From an uncultured Pseudomonadota bacterium (GTDB taxonomy: Bacteria; Pseudomonadota; Alphaproteobacteria; Rs-D84): DNA of 64,000 bases. The stretch lies in the NCBI GenBank assembly GCA_900320405.1, contig OOHM01000003.1, forward strand, positions 1-64,000, in the 5' to 3' direction. Positions 1 through 8,309 of this stretch are shown piece after piece. Under the pieces are notes generated by a model. That model worked only from the letters and a program-made list of their open reading frames with translations. It searched no databases and had not been told where the DNA came from. Positions within the stretch are counted from its first letter, which is position 1, and every line of letters starts with the position of its first letter. The translations under genes and the position numbers were made by a program.

Positions 1-189
1 GGTTCCGGTTGTTTCAACAACACTGCCGTTTGTAAAGTTTGCACCGGTTGCACCAATTTTGTTTTGCTTGGTTGCGACCGCCGCATCAACATATCCCCGT
101 GATGTAACGGTTGATGTTGTATCTGCGAAGACTGAATTAATTGCGATAATTGATGCAACCGCACCGAATGTTAAAATTGAAATCCTCAT
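1..189 (-). CDS. Small secreted family protein, N-terminal part (family A, copy 1)
   Basis: This is a partial gene; it runs off the left edge. The first 63 codons read MRISILTFGAVASIIAINSV, then FADTT and a YVDAA motif. A signal peptide with cleavage after VFA is likely. The same beginning occurs in the proteins at 5932-6483 and 35856-36368, followed each time by TVTS, a YVD motif and a region starting with a KQNKI or similar stretch. A ribosome binding site (AAGGAAGGGAAT on the minus strand) precedes the ATG, as in the other copies. The function is unknown; the family appears to be exported. The open frame, homology and shared upstream region make the gene call secure, but the C-terminal half is not visible. 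Confidence 0.85.
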   Translation of the reverse strand, partial: MRISILTFGAVASIIAINSVFADTTSTVTSRGYVDAAVATKQNKIGATGANFTNGSVVETTGT

Positions 190-350
190 ATTCCCTTCCT
201 TTTTGTGCTTGTTTTATATAAATATATTATGGCATTAAAGGTACCTTTATTTTGACCACCCTGGTGATTTTGTAAGTCATTGATTTTACTGAATCGCATT
301 TTCCAAAAAAAGTACTGGACAAAAAGGTACGATTAAATCGACCACCCAAT
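190..350 (-). promoter_or_regulatory. Upstream region of family A copy 1 with repeated box
   Basis: On the minus strand this region carries a TGGTCGA box (338-343), then GTACCTTTTTGTCCAGTACT (311-330), then GGTCAAAATAAAGGTACC (240-257), an AT-rich candidate -10 zone and the AAGGAAGGG ribosome binding site. The same boxes occur in the same order and at similar distances upstream of copy 3 (36418-36525). Copy 2 keeps only the outermost TGGTCAAAATA box. The outer and inner arms are partial inverted repeats of each other. The boxes probably form a common operator or promoter; the regulator is unknown. Confidence 0.6.
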
Positions 351-471
351 AAAAACACCTGTGTCATACCGGTGCATTTATGCCCGTCGTGCAAATTTTT
401 TTAATCCCTTGCCTTTATTTTTATTTGGGGGTATGATTGTGCGACATAAAAAATTATAAGGGGACAGGATT

Positions 472-3400
472 ATGGCAAATTTAATTGTTGATGGTAATTG
501 GGCGGCCGCAGATGTTGCGTATCGCTGTGTTGATTTTGCGGCGATTTATCCAATCACGCCCAGCAGTACCATGGGTGAATTGGCGGATGAATGGTCGTTT
601 CAGCATAAAAAGAATATATGGGGCACGGTGCCACAAATAATCGAAATGGAATCCGAAGGCGGGGCCGCCGGTGCAATGCACGGCGCGTTGCAAATGGGGG
701 CGTTGGCGACAACATTTACCGCGTCCCAGGGATTATTGTTGATGATTCCAAATATGTATAAAATCGCCGGTGAACAAACACCTTTTGTTATGCATGTTGC
801 GGCGCGCGCGTTGGCAACACACGCATTGTCAATCTTTGGCGACCACAGCGATGTTATGTCTGTGCGTTCGACCGGGTTTGCAATGTTATCATCACACAAT
901 GTTCAACAGGCGCACGATATGGCGGCGATTGCCCATGCGGCAACAATTCGCGCACGCGTGCCATTTTTGCATTTCTTTGATGGTTTCCGGACCAGTCACG
1001 AAGAATCACGATTGAACCGTATCGATGATGAAGTCTTGCGTAAATTGATACCGACAGATTTGGTCGTAAAATATCACGAATCGGGTATGAATCCGGACGC
1101 ACCGAAAATTCGTGGCACTGCACAAAACCCCGATGTTTATTTCCAGGGACGCGAGGCCGCAAACGAACTGTATATGCGTGTGCCGGCAATTGTTGCGGAA
1201 TGTATGGATGAATTTGCAACGCTGACCGGACGCAAATACGGATTGGTTGAATATGTCGGTGATAAACAGGCGGAAAATATTATCGTTGCGATGGGATCTG
1301 CGTGCGAGACAATTGAAGAAACAATGGCACACCTGCCGGCCGGATTTGGTTTGATTAAAATCCATTTGTATCGTCCGTTCCCGGTTGATGCATTTATGCG
1401 CGCGTTGCCGAAAACCGTGCGACAAATTGCCGTACTTGATCGCACAAAAGAGGCGGGCGCAATTGGCGAACCGTTGTATATGGATGTAAAATCTGTTGTG
1501 GGCGACCGTGCCGCGGTATTTGGTGGTCGATATGGGTTGGGTTCCAAAGAATTCAAACCGCGTGATGTGGCCGCAATTTTTGAAAATATGAAACGCAAAA
1601 CTTTGCACCACAATTTTACGGTCGGAATTGAAGACGATTTAACAAATTTATCGCTAAAAACCGATCCGGCGTTTTCGGTGGAAGACCCGAATTTGAAAAC
1701 CGCAATTCTGTACGGTATCGGCAGTGACGGCACCGTTGGCGCGGTTAAAAATATCGTAAAAATTGTTGGGGAAAATTCCGATTTATATCCGCAATCTTAT
1801 GCGGTGTACGATTCGAAAAAATCTGGCGGACTTACCGCGTCACATATTCGGTTTTCGGATAAACCGATTCAAAGTCAATATTTGGTAGAGGTCGCAGATT
1901 TTATTTCTGTTTCAAACTTTATGATTGCACAACGTTTTGATGTGTTCCGCGGTTTGCGTGCGGGTGGCACGGTTATGATAAATACATCAATGGCGCCGGA
2001 TGTGGCGTTTGCAAACCTGCCACGGGAAACCCAGGAACATTTGATGCGAATTCGCGCGAATGTGTATTTCTTGGACGCGAACAGTGCCGCCGCAGAATTG
2101 GGCCTGGGCAACAGAATCAACACATTTATTATGTTGAACTTCTTTAATTTGACGCGGGTCATTGACCCGGTTGTCGCCGCAAAATCGGCCAAGGCGGCAA
2201 TTGAAAAAACATACAAGAAAAAGGGTATGGATGTGGTCGCGGCAAATTGGGCCGCGGTGGATCGTGCGGCGGATTATTTGAAACATTATGATTTGCCTTC
2301 ATCGGTGTCGAATTTTGCACCGGATTTTGTGCCGGCAATGACACATGATGCGCCGACCGTTATTGCCGGAACATTGGGCGAAATGGCGGCGGGTCGTGGT
2401 GATGGCCTGCCGGTGTCGCGTTTCCGTGTTGGTGGTGAATTTGGTGCGGGTCAATATCCGGTTGGAACATCAAAGTATGAAAAGCGCGCAATTTCTACGC
2501 GTGTGGCAAAATGTGATTTAGAAAAATGTATCCAGTGTGGAAAATGTTCTATGTTGTGTCCGCACGCGGCGATTCGTATCAAGGCATTGACCGAGGCTCA
2601 GGTCGCGGATGCCAAGGCAAAAGGTGTGATTGTTGTTCCAATGAAGACCCCGGAATTGGGTGCAAATATGTATTTTACAATTGCGATTTCGCCGGCGGAT
2701 TGTACGGGGTGCGGGTTGTGCGTGAAAAATTGTCCGGTGGGTGCGTTGTCTATGACGGTCGCGGATGCCGATGAACAAAAACGATTTGACGAAACGGTTA
2801 AGTTGCCCGATTTCCCACGTGAAAAATTGAATCTGAATTTGCCAAAGCATATTGAATTGTTGCCGCATTATTTTGAATTCCCGGGCGCGTGTGCGGGATG
2901 TGGTGAAACCCCATATATTAAAATGATGTCGCATTTATTTGGGGACCATATGATTGTGGCGAATGCAACGGGTTGTTCTTCGATTTACGGTGCGAATTTG
3001 CCGACAACACCGTGGACAACGGATGCAAATGGTCGCGGGCCGGCATGGTCTAATTCGTTGTTCGAAGATAATGCGGAATATGGTTTGGGTATGCGGGTTG
3101 CATTGAATCAGCGCCGCGATATGTTAAAGAATCTGTTGTTTGAATTGGGTATGAAAAATGTTGAAGATATGTTTGCCGAAACCGATATAGATGCCCAACG
3201 CAAAATAAAAGACGATTTGGCGAAAAAATTAAAGAAAATCGATTCGCCGTCTGCGCGTTTGGCGGAAAGTATGTTGGGCGACATTGTCGATAAATCTGTA
3301 TGGATTGTCGGTGGCGACGGTTGGGCATACGATATCGGTTATGGCGGTCTGGATCATGTATTGCACAGTGGTGAAAATGTTAATGTATTGGTTTTGGATA

Positions 3401-3972
3401 CCGAAGGTTATTCAAACACCGGTGGGCAACAGTCTAAGGCGACACCGTTCGGCGCCAGTATGAAGTTCGCAATTGGTGGTAAAAATCATGCGAAAAAAGA
3501 TTTGGGTATGATTGCGATGATGTCGGGCGCGTATGTTGCGCAAATTGCCCTGGGCGCCAATCCGGTCCAGGCCGCACGCGCCTTTCGCGAGGCCGCATCG
3601 TTCAACGGTCCGTCAATTATATTGGCATATGCGCCGTGTATCGCGCACGGGTTCGCGTTGCAGAACGGACCGGAACATCAGGCAAATTTGGTGAACACAG
3701 GTGCGTGGCCGCTGTATCGGTTTGACCCGCGTTTGATTGTCGAAGGACATAATCCGTTGATGATGGATTCAAATGTTGATGATTTGGCGCCGTTGGAAGA
3801 TTTCTTGAAAACCGAAACGCGTTTTGGCGCGGCACGGTCGGCAAACCCAAATTTTGATAAATTGGTTGAATACGCGAAAGAAAACAATCAATATAAGACT
3901 CAGTTAAAGAAATATATCGCACACTTTGCGATGATGCAGGCGAACACACCAAAGGAAAACGGGGAAGGTTAA
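472..3972 (+). CDS. nifJ: Pyruvate:ferredoxin (flavodoxin) oxidoreductase
   Basis: This is the single-chain, 1166-residue enzyme that oxidises pyruvate with CoA to acetyl-CoA and CO2 and passes electrons to ferredoxin or flavodoxin in the cytoplasm. The N-terminal pyrimidine-binding domain shows YPITPSS near residue 28. Two [4Fe-4S] motifs lie at Cys686/689/692/696 and Cys744/747/750/754. The proximal cluster ligands are probably Cys807, Cys810, Cys835 and Cys1056. The thiamine diphosphate motif GDGWAYDIG starts near 948 and continues to NTGGQ. The length matches the one-polypeptide family. AAGGGGACAGG precedes the ATG. It supports anaerobic pyruvate metabolism. bamE follows after one base, so the two are probably cotranscribed. 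Confidence 0.97.
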   Translation: MANLIVDGNWAAADVAYRCVDFAAIYPITPSSTMGELADEWSFQHKKNIWGTVPQIIEMESEGGAAGAMHGALQMGALATTFTASQGLLLMIPNMYKIAGEQTPFVMHVAARALATHALSIFGDHSDVMSVRSTGFAMLSSHNVQQAHDMAAIAHAATIRARVPFLHFFDGFRTSHEESRLNRIDDEVLRKLIPTDLVVKYHESGMNPDAPKIRGTAQNPDVYFQGREAANELYMRVPAIVAECMDEFATLTGRKYGLVEYVGDKQAENIIVAMGSACETIEETMAHLPAGFGLIKIHLYRPFPVDAFMRALPKTVRQIAVLDRTKEAGAIGEPLYMDVKSVVGDRAAVFGGRYGLGSKEFKPRDVAAIFENMKRKTLHHNFTVGIEDDLTNLSLKTDPAFSVEDPNLKTAILYGIGSDGTVGAVKNIVKIVGENSDLYPQSYAVYDSKKSGGLTASHIRFSDKPIQSQYLVEVADFISVSNFMIAQRFDVFRGLRAGGTVMINTSMAPDVAFANLPRETQEHLMRIRANVYFLDANSAAAELGLGNRINTFIMLNFFNLTRVIDPVVAAKSAKAAIEKTYKKKGMDVVAANWAAVDRAADYLKHYDLPSSVSNFAPDFVPAMTHDAPTVIAGTLGEMAAGRGDGLPVSRFRVGGEFGAGQYPVGTSKYEKRAISTRVAKCDLEKCIQCGKCSMLCPHAAIRIKALTEAQVADAKAKGVIVVPMKTPELGANMYFTIAISPADCTGCGLCVKNCPVGALSMTVADADEQKRFDETVKLPDFPREKLNLNLPKHIELLPHYFEFPGACAGCGETPYIKMMSHLFGDHMIVANATGCSSIYGANLPTTPWTTDANGRGPAWSNSLFEDNAEYGLGMRVALNQRRDMLKNLLFELGMKNVEDMFAETDIDAQRKIKDDLAKKLKKIDSPSARLAESMLGDIVDKSVWIVGGDGWAYDIGYGGLDHVLHSGENVNVLVLDTEGYSNTGGQQSKATPFGASMKFAIGGKNHAKKDLGMIAMMSGAYVAQIALGANPVQAARAFREAASFNGPSIILAYAPCIAHGFALQNGPEHQANLVNTGAWPLYRFDPRLIVEGHNPLMMDSNVDDLAPLEDFLKTETRFGAARSANPNFDKLVEYAKENNQYKTQLKKYIAHFAMMQANTPKENGEG

Positions 3973-3973
3973 A

Positions 3974-4405
3974 ATGAAAAAAATAATTTTAATTTTATGT
4001 TGTGCGATTGTGTCGGCGTGCACTTTCCAGACGAAACATCGTGGGTATGTTTTCCCAGATGATTTGGCGGACAAGGTTGCGACCGTAAAAACAACCGCGC
4101 AATTGGAAGACCTGATTGGTTCGCCCCAGGTTAAGACCGTCTATGGTGACGAAGTGTGGATTTATTATGGGGCGGATGAAAACTATCACGGCCCGTTCCC
4201 GTTGACATATGATAATAAAACCGTTTTGTTGGTGTGGGTTGATGGGCGGCGTGTGACACAAACAAAAATTCTGCACGACGATGAATTGCCGGATGTTAAA
4301 ATCGATGGCGATGAAACAGAAATTCCGGCGGCGATAGAATTAAATGCGATGCAGGAATTGTTTAACAATATTGGACGATTCAGCCCGGCCGGTTTGGGAC
4401 AATAA
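3974..4405 (+). CDS. bamE: BamE/SmpA-family outer membrane lipoprotein
   Basis: This 143-residue lipoprotein has a signal ending in the lipobox VSAC, with the modified Cys at 16. The segment after it (HRGYVFPDDL, a short T-x-x-Q-L-E-D helix, the IGSP turn and VWIYYG) matches the BamE/OmlA fold, in which two helices precede three strands. BamE is the small accessory subunit of the BAM machine that inserts outer membrane beta-barrels. About 60 residues beyond the usual domain form a polar C-terminal extension. The start lies one base after the nifJ stop, so expression probably depends on the nifJ transcript. Confidence 0.8.
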   Translation: MKKIILILCCAIVSACTFQTKHRGYVFPDDLADKVATVKTTAQLEDLIGSPQVKTVYGDEVWIYYGADENYHGPFPLTYDNKTVLLVWVDGRRVTQTKILHDDELPDVKIDGDETEIPAAIELNAMQELFNNIGRFSPAGLGQ

Positions 4406-4466
4406 AAGCACTTGTAAAACCAGGATGTTATGTGATAGAATTACCATAAGCAGGTAAGGGGGCACA

Positions 4467-4994
4467 ATGAAGAAAATCTTAGTTTTTGCGATGGTGTGTT
4501 TATGCGCGCCGGCGTTTGCGGGTGACTGTGGACCGGGGTATGTGCTGGCCAATCACGCGCGTATTGATGGTATGGAAACCCAAGAATGCCAAAAGTTATG
4601 GTGCGTTGATTTGGAAACAGGCAAAAGTATGGGTTCCGGGGACAGGGCGGCAAATGGGTATGTCGCAACGGCCACGCCGGTCGAATTATGTGACGCATCG
4701 GGCAAATGTTTGGAATGCTTTGGCGATAGAAAATGGTGTACCGGTATTATGCGTGGTGTGTGGAATCCGGAATATGGTGCGTACACCCGTGGCGGCGGCG
4801 ATAGCGCAACATATGGCTCCGAACAAAAGGGTGGATGCTTTACATGGAAATTAGAGAAACCCAAATGTAATGTTGGCGAAAACGCGATTCTGAAAAACGG
4901 CGAATGGGTTTGTGCAACATCCACGCCAAGTAATATTGGTCGTGGTTCGGCGGTTCGGCGAACCGGAACTGTGCGACGGACATTGAAACGCTGA
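4467..4994 (+). CDS. Exported Cys-rich protein of unknown function
   Basis: The product has 175 residues. A clear signal peptide (MKKILVFAMVCLCAPAFA) precedes a mature part that opens with GDCGPGY and holds about ten cysteines, including CDASGKCLECF and CNVGENAILKNGEW. The C-terminus is basic (RRTGTVRRTLKR). The Cys content suggests a disulfide-stabilised periplasmic or surface protein. I do not recognise a family. GTAAGGGGGCACA is a strong ribosome binding site. A candidate promoter lies upstream, with TTGTAA at 4412-4417 and TAGAAT at 4436-4441, spaced 18 bases. A rho-independent terminator follows immediately, so this is a monocistronic unit. Confidence 0.85.
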   Translation: MKKILVFAMVCLCAPAFAGDCGPGYVLANHARIDGMETQECQKLWCVDLETGKSMGSGDRAANGYVATATPVELCDASGKCLECFGDRKWCTGIMRGVWNPEYGAYTRGGGDSATYGSEQKGGCFTWKLEKPKCNVGENAILKNGEWVCATSTPSNIGRGSAVRRTGTVRRTLKR

Positions 4995-5001
4995 TTTTGG
5001 T

Positions 5002-5027
5002 TGCCCCCTTTCCGGGGGCATTTTTTT
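5002..5027 (+). terminator. Rho-independent terminator after the Cys-rich protein
   Basis: The stem TGCCCCC/GGGGGCA with a four-base loop is followed by seven T residues. It lies between the Cys-rich gene and carD. Confidence 0.9.
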
Positions 5028-5061
5028 GTCTATTAAATTTGTTTTTTCAATATTTTTATGT

Positions 5062-5067
5062 TATAAT
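5062..5067 (+). promoter_or_regulatory. Candidate -10 box of carD
   Basis: TATAAT lies about 20 bases before the chosen carD start, implying a short untranslated leader. No convincing -35 hexamer is seen in the T-rich stretch upstream. Confidence 0.5.
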
Positions 5068-5086
5068 CCGCGTAAAGGCAGAGAGA

Positions 5087-5677
5087 ATGGCAAAGAAAGA
5101 GAATACTATGCCAAGTAAGAAATTGGATTTTAAGACCGGTCAATATGTAGTGTATCCCACCCAAGGTGTGGGCAAATTGATTCGTACCGAAGACCAGGTG
5201 GTCGGTGACCAAAAAATCAAAATGTTGGTTATCGATTTTGAAAAAAGTCGTATGACATTGCGTGTGCCGTTGGAACGCGCAGAAATTTCGGGATTGCGCC
5301 CGTTAATTACCCCAAAGAAAATGGACGAAGCAATCGCATCTGCCAAGGGCAAGGCCGGTGCCAAACGTATGATTTGGGCGCGTCGTGCGGCGCAATATGA
5401 AGAAAATATTAATTCGGGTGACCCGATGAAATTGGCCGAGGTTGTACGCGACCTGCAACGGCGTAATCCGACCGATACTATGCCATTTTCGGCGCGGCGT
5501 TTGTATATGCGTGCGTTGGAACGTATGGCCCAAGAATTTGCGGTACTGCATAAAATGGATGTGGATGCGGCGTCTGAAAAGATAGAGGATATTTTGGGTA
5601 TTCCAAAGGAAATTGACCTGAACGCCGTTGAAGAAGACGAAGAAGAGGAAGAAGATTATTCCGAAAACAGCGATTAG
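5087..5677 (+). CDS. carD: CarD-family RNA polymerase-binding transcription regulator
   Basis: The 196-residue protein has an N-terminal RNA polymerase-interacting domain of the CarD/CdnL/TRCF type (FKTGQYVVYPTQGVGKL, then LVIDFEKSRMTLRVP). An all-helical DNA-contacting domain follows (AQYEENINSGDP, AEVVRDLQRRN, ARRLYMRALERMAQEFA). CarD proteins bind the beta subunit and stabilise open complexes, notably at rRNA promoters. A very acidic tail (EEDEEEEEDY) ends the protein. ATG 5087 is preferred because GGCAGAGAG precedes it and a -10 box lies just upstream; the open frame further upstream crosses the terminator. ATG 5108 is an alternative. Confidence 0.93.
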   Translation: MAKKENTMPSKKLDFKTGQYVVYPTQGVGKLIRTEDQVVGDQKIKMLVIDFEKSRMTLRVPLERAEISGLRPLITPKKMDEAIASAKGKAGAKRMIWARRAAQYEENINSGDPMKLAEVVRDLQRRNPTDTMPFSARRLYMRALERMAQEFAVLHKMDVDAASEKIEDILGIPKEIDLNAVEEDEEEEEDYSENSD

Positions 5678-5873
5678 CCGTCCTGGTATCGCGTCACGGT
5701 ACCAGGGGCGCGCCATGGGCGAGCGTATCAAATTGCGAGATGTCGATAGCGAAGACGGATGCACCCGTTTTTTTTACACTGATTGAGACTGGTCAAAATA
5801 AACGCAACTTTTTATCTTGTATTTTCTTTCAAAAAATTGTTCGGTATTTTCAATCGAAAAAATTGATAAAATA

Positions 5874-5903
5874 TTGGACATAATGTGCTGTTAGTTGTAT
5901 AAT
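5874..5903 (+). promoter_or_regulatory. Promoter of family A copy 2
   Basis: TTGGAC (5874-5879) and TATAAT (5898-5903) are spaced 18 bases apart. The shared family sequence GACAAGCACAAAAAGGAAGGG follows and leads to the ATG at 5932. A TGGTCAAAATAAA box at 5790-5802 matches the distal box of copies 1 and 3. The rest of the 5678-5931 gap holds a hairpin, CCTGGTATCGCG with its partner TACCAGG (5681-5705), without a T-tract. Confidence 0.6.
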
Positions 5904-5931
5904 AACGTGACAAGCACAAAAAGGAAGGGAT

Positions 5932-6483
5932 ATGAGGATTCCAATTTTAACATTCGGTGCAATTGCATCAATATTAACAATCAATTCAGTTATTGCAGAT
6001 ACAACCGTCACATCAAAAAACTATGTTGATGCGGCGGATGCCTTAAAGCAGAATAAAATACCGCAGGCCGGCACAAATGCATCAACACCTGGCACAACCG
6101 TCGTCACATATACATCCACCGCCGGACAAATTGGTGAACGCGGCTTATGTCAAGATTTAGAAAACGACGACTGCGATGATTCACATTTGGTTACGACAAG
6201 TGCTTTATCCCAGATGGCAGAGACCATTGTTAATGAAATACCAACCACCACTACAACGACACGTTCTTGTGCCGAATGGTCAGGAACCCCCCATACAGAT
6301 GAAAATTGTGTCCTGTGGAATTTGGTGGATCAAACCGTTTATGGAGAGAGGGCATTGACCCCGACCCCGATTGGTTACTGCAAGGCTGCGCGGGAAGGGT
6401 GTAACACTAACACGGAGTGTTGTAGCGGAACTTGTGTTGCTACTGAACAATATGTAGGAGGATTTTCGGGGATTTGCCAGTAG
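5932..6483 (+). CDS. Small secreted protein with cystine-knot-like tail (family A, copy 2)
   Basis: The product has 183 residues. The signal peptide is MRIPILTFGAIASILTINSV, ending VIA. A conserved half follows, with TTVTSKNYVD, GTNAS, VVTYTSTAG and GERGL. A Ser/Thr stretch then leads to the motif CAEW, DENC, LWNL that is shared with copy 3. The last 34 residues hold six cysteines at 150, 157, 163, 164, 168 and 182. This spacing, C-x6-C-x5-CC-x3-C-x13-C, resembles inhibitor cystine knots. The protein is probably exported and disulfide-bonded. Its role is unknown. The ribosome binding site AAGGAAGGG and the upstream region are shared with the other copies, and a terminator follows. Confidence 0.85.
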   Translation: MRIPILTFGAIASILTINSVIADTTVTSKNYVDAADALKQNKIPQAGTNASTPGTTVVTYTSTAGQIGERGLCQDLENDDCDDSHLVTTSALSQMAETIVNEIPTTTTTTRSCAEWSGTPHTDENCVLWNLVDQTVYGERALTPTPIGYCKAAREGCNTNTECCSGTCVATEQYVGGFSGICQ

Positions 6484-6492
6484 CGAAAAATA

Positions 6493-6520
6493 AAAATCCG
6501 CCCGGATGGGCGGATTTTTT
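6493..6520. terminator. Bidirectional terminator
   Basis: The AAATCCGCCC/GGGCGGATTT stem has A residues on one side and T residues on the other. It serves the convergent genes ending at 6483 and 6533. Confidence 0.9.
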
Positions 6521-6532
6521 GTTTATCATATG

Positions 6533-6991
6533 TTATTTATTTCGTGAAAGTATTTGTTTGCGGATACGGGTACGTTCGGCGCGGGCATTGTTATATTCCG
6601 CAATCGTGTTCCCCAGGGTGTTTTTCGCATTGATGTATTCTAAATTTGCGGCTTTGTAATCGCAATGTGCGTATTTGGCGCATTTTTTATTCCACGAAAA
6701 ATATGGACAGCAAAATGTTTTTACATCGTCCGGGTCACCAAAGTTGAACACTTCGCCGGTGTACATATCCCGCATACCCCGGCGCAGATGCGTAAGGACA
6801 CATGGGTATTCTTCGCCCCATTCGTACCAATATGGTTTAACAAAATATCCGGGCATAATCTTGATTTCTGATATGTTGCGCTTTGTATGTGCCACATTGT
6901 TTTTTGCAGATTTTATTTCTTGTCGCACCCGAATAATGCGACCGTATGTCTTAAAATATTCGCGTAATAATTGTAATTTTTTCTTTCTCAT
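6533..6991 (-). CDS. Hypothetical basic, helical protein
   Basis: The product has 152 residues, starting MRKKKLQLLREYFKTYGR. It is rich in Lys, Arg and Tyr, with helical ends and a central part of PGYFVKPYWYEWGEEYPC, HLRRGMRDMYTG and several cysteines (CCPYFSW, KKC, HC). No signal peptide or membrane segment is seen. I do not recognise the family. ATG 6991 is chosen because the longer frame would overlap lptB; its ribosome binding site is weak. It follows lptB by 16 bases on the same strand and may be the last gene of the lptC-lptB unit. Confidence 0.65.
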   Translation of the reverse strand: MRKKKLQLLREYFKTYGRIIRVRQEIKSAKNNVAHTKRNISEIKIMPGYFVKPYWYEWGEEYPCVLTHLRRGMRDMYTGEVFNFGDPDDVKTFCCPYFSWNKKCAKYAHCDYKAANLEYINAKNTLGNTIAEYNNARAERTRIRKQILSRNK

Positions 6992-7007
6992 CGTTTTTTT
7001 GATTTGT

Positions 7008-7736
7008 TTACATTGTAAAGTCTTCGCCCAAGTATACCTTTTTAACCATTGGGTCGCGGATGATTTCGGCACTGGTGCCGTGTTTCAAAATTTTACCGTC
7101 ATGCAAAACATAACTGCGGTCCGTGATGCCCAATGTTTCGCGCACATTGTGGTCGGTGATAATCACGCCCAATCCCCGATTCTTTAATTGTGACACCAAA
7201 CCACGAATTTCGTTTACCGCGATTGGGTCAATCCCGGCAAAAGGTTCATCCAAAAGGATGAATTTTGGGTCGTTTGCCAATGCGCGCGCGATCTCAACGC
7301 GTCGGCGTTCGCCACCCGAAAGTGCCGTTGCCGGACTGTGCCGCAGGTGTGATATAGAAAATTCTTCCAATAACGCGTCCAGTTTTTGTTTGCGTTTTTT
7401 GGAATCGGGTTCGACCACTTCCAGTATCGCCATAATATTTTGTTCCACGGTTAGGCCGCGAAAAACACTGTTTTCCTGGGGCAGGTAACCGATGTGCAAA
7501 CGCGCCCTTTGATAGAACGGCAGGTGGGTTATATCCTGGGACCCAAGGAATATTTGGCCACCCGTTGCGCGCAACTGACCCGTGATGCAATAAAATGCCG
7601 TTGTTTTTCCCGCACCGTTCGGCCCCAACAATCCAACCGATTCGCCCTGGGCCGCGGTCATAGATATATCACGCAGAACCACACGATTGCCGTATGATTT
7701 TGACAAATGTTCAACTTTTAATACAGATTGTTTCAT
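7008..7736 (-). CDS. lptB: LPS export ABC transporter ATPase LptB
   Basis: This 242-residue ATPase energises extraction of lipopolysaccharide from the inner membrane in the LptB2FGC complex. It shows Walker A GPNGAGKTT, the Q-loop region YLPQENSVFRGL that is typical of LptB, signature LSGGERRRVEIARAL, Walker B ILLDEPFAGIDP and the H-loop ITDHNVRE. Length and motif set match LptB rather than LivG-type relatives. Its ATG overlaps the end of lptC by four bases, indicating translational coupling. No lptA gene sits between the two, which departs from the common lptC-lptA-lptB order. Confidence 0.96.
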   Translation of the reverse strand: MKQSVLKVEHLSKSYGNRVVLRDISMTAAQGESVGLLGPNGAGKTTAFYCITGQLRATGGQIFLGSQDITHLPFYQRARLHIGYLPQENSVFRGLTVEQNIMAILEVVEPDSKKRKQKLDALLEEFSISHLRHSPATALSGGERRRVEIARALANDPKFILLDEPFAGIDPIAVNEIRGLVSQLKNRGLGVIITDHNVRETLGITDRSYVLHDGKILKHGTSAEIIRDPMVKKVYLGEDFTM

Positions 7737-8212
7737 ATCCTTACCACCAATTCTTTTGTTTGCAATTCATTGCCGTCATTCGATTTTATGCGAACATTAC
7801 CAATCATCTTGATAGTTTTTTTTGTTCGATTATATTCACCCGCGTTCGCAGAAAAATTATATACAATTTTTTTCCCGTTTTGAATTTGTGTCGTATAACC
7901 TGAAATTTTTTCAAGGAATATGATGTCGGGGTTATCGTATTCTTGGCGCCCGGTTGCGGCGGTTATCTTGAACGGTTCACCATTGGAATCGGTGCCTTGG
8001 AATACCGCACCAGACATTTTGAATTGATTACTTATAACATCCGTCATATTGATTGCGGATATTGGCGACCACAACAATTGCCGCGTGAACAATGCGCCCG
8101 CAACCAACGCCGCAACCATAACCAGACCCCATCCGGTAAAGAAAAATTGCCACAGACGTTGCCAACGGCGGTGCTTGCTGAATATAATAAAATTGCGTTT
8201 ATCTTTCTTCAT
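7733..8212 (-). CDS. lptC: LPS export protein LptC, short form
   Basis: This 159-residue protein has a cytoplasmic basic start, one membrane segment (LVMVAALVAGALFTRQL) and a periplasmic beta domain with the LptC-like phrases FKMSGAVFQGTDSNGEPF and NVRIKSNDGNEL. LptC takes LPS from LptB2FG and hands it to LptA. The protein ends soon after the last recognisable strand (TKELVVRI), so it is shorter than the roughly 190 residues usual for the family. The position directly upstream of lptB with a four-base overlap supports the call. An LptC with a shortened C-terminus is most likely. Confidence 0.82.
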   Translation of the reverse strand: MKKDKRNFIIFSKHRRWQRLWQFFFTGWGLVMVAALVAGALFTRQLLWSPISAINMTDVISNQFKMSGAVFQGTDSNGEPFKITAATGRQEYDNPDIIFLEKISGYTTQIQNGKKIVYNFSANAGEYNRTKKTIKMIGNVRIKSNDGNELQTKELVVRI

Positions 8213-8309
8213 ACTTCGTTATGTTAGCCCGATATAATTAAAAAAGCAATTTTTTATGTTTGTTCATTTGTCTTTTTTATGATATAATTTCCCCAAGAGA
8301 GAGTGATAA

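Noticed and set aside
4486-4854. 122-codon frame overlapping the Cys-rich protein
   Set aside because: It is a shifted frame within a gene that has a signal peptide, ribosome binding site and terminator.
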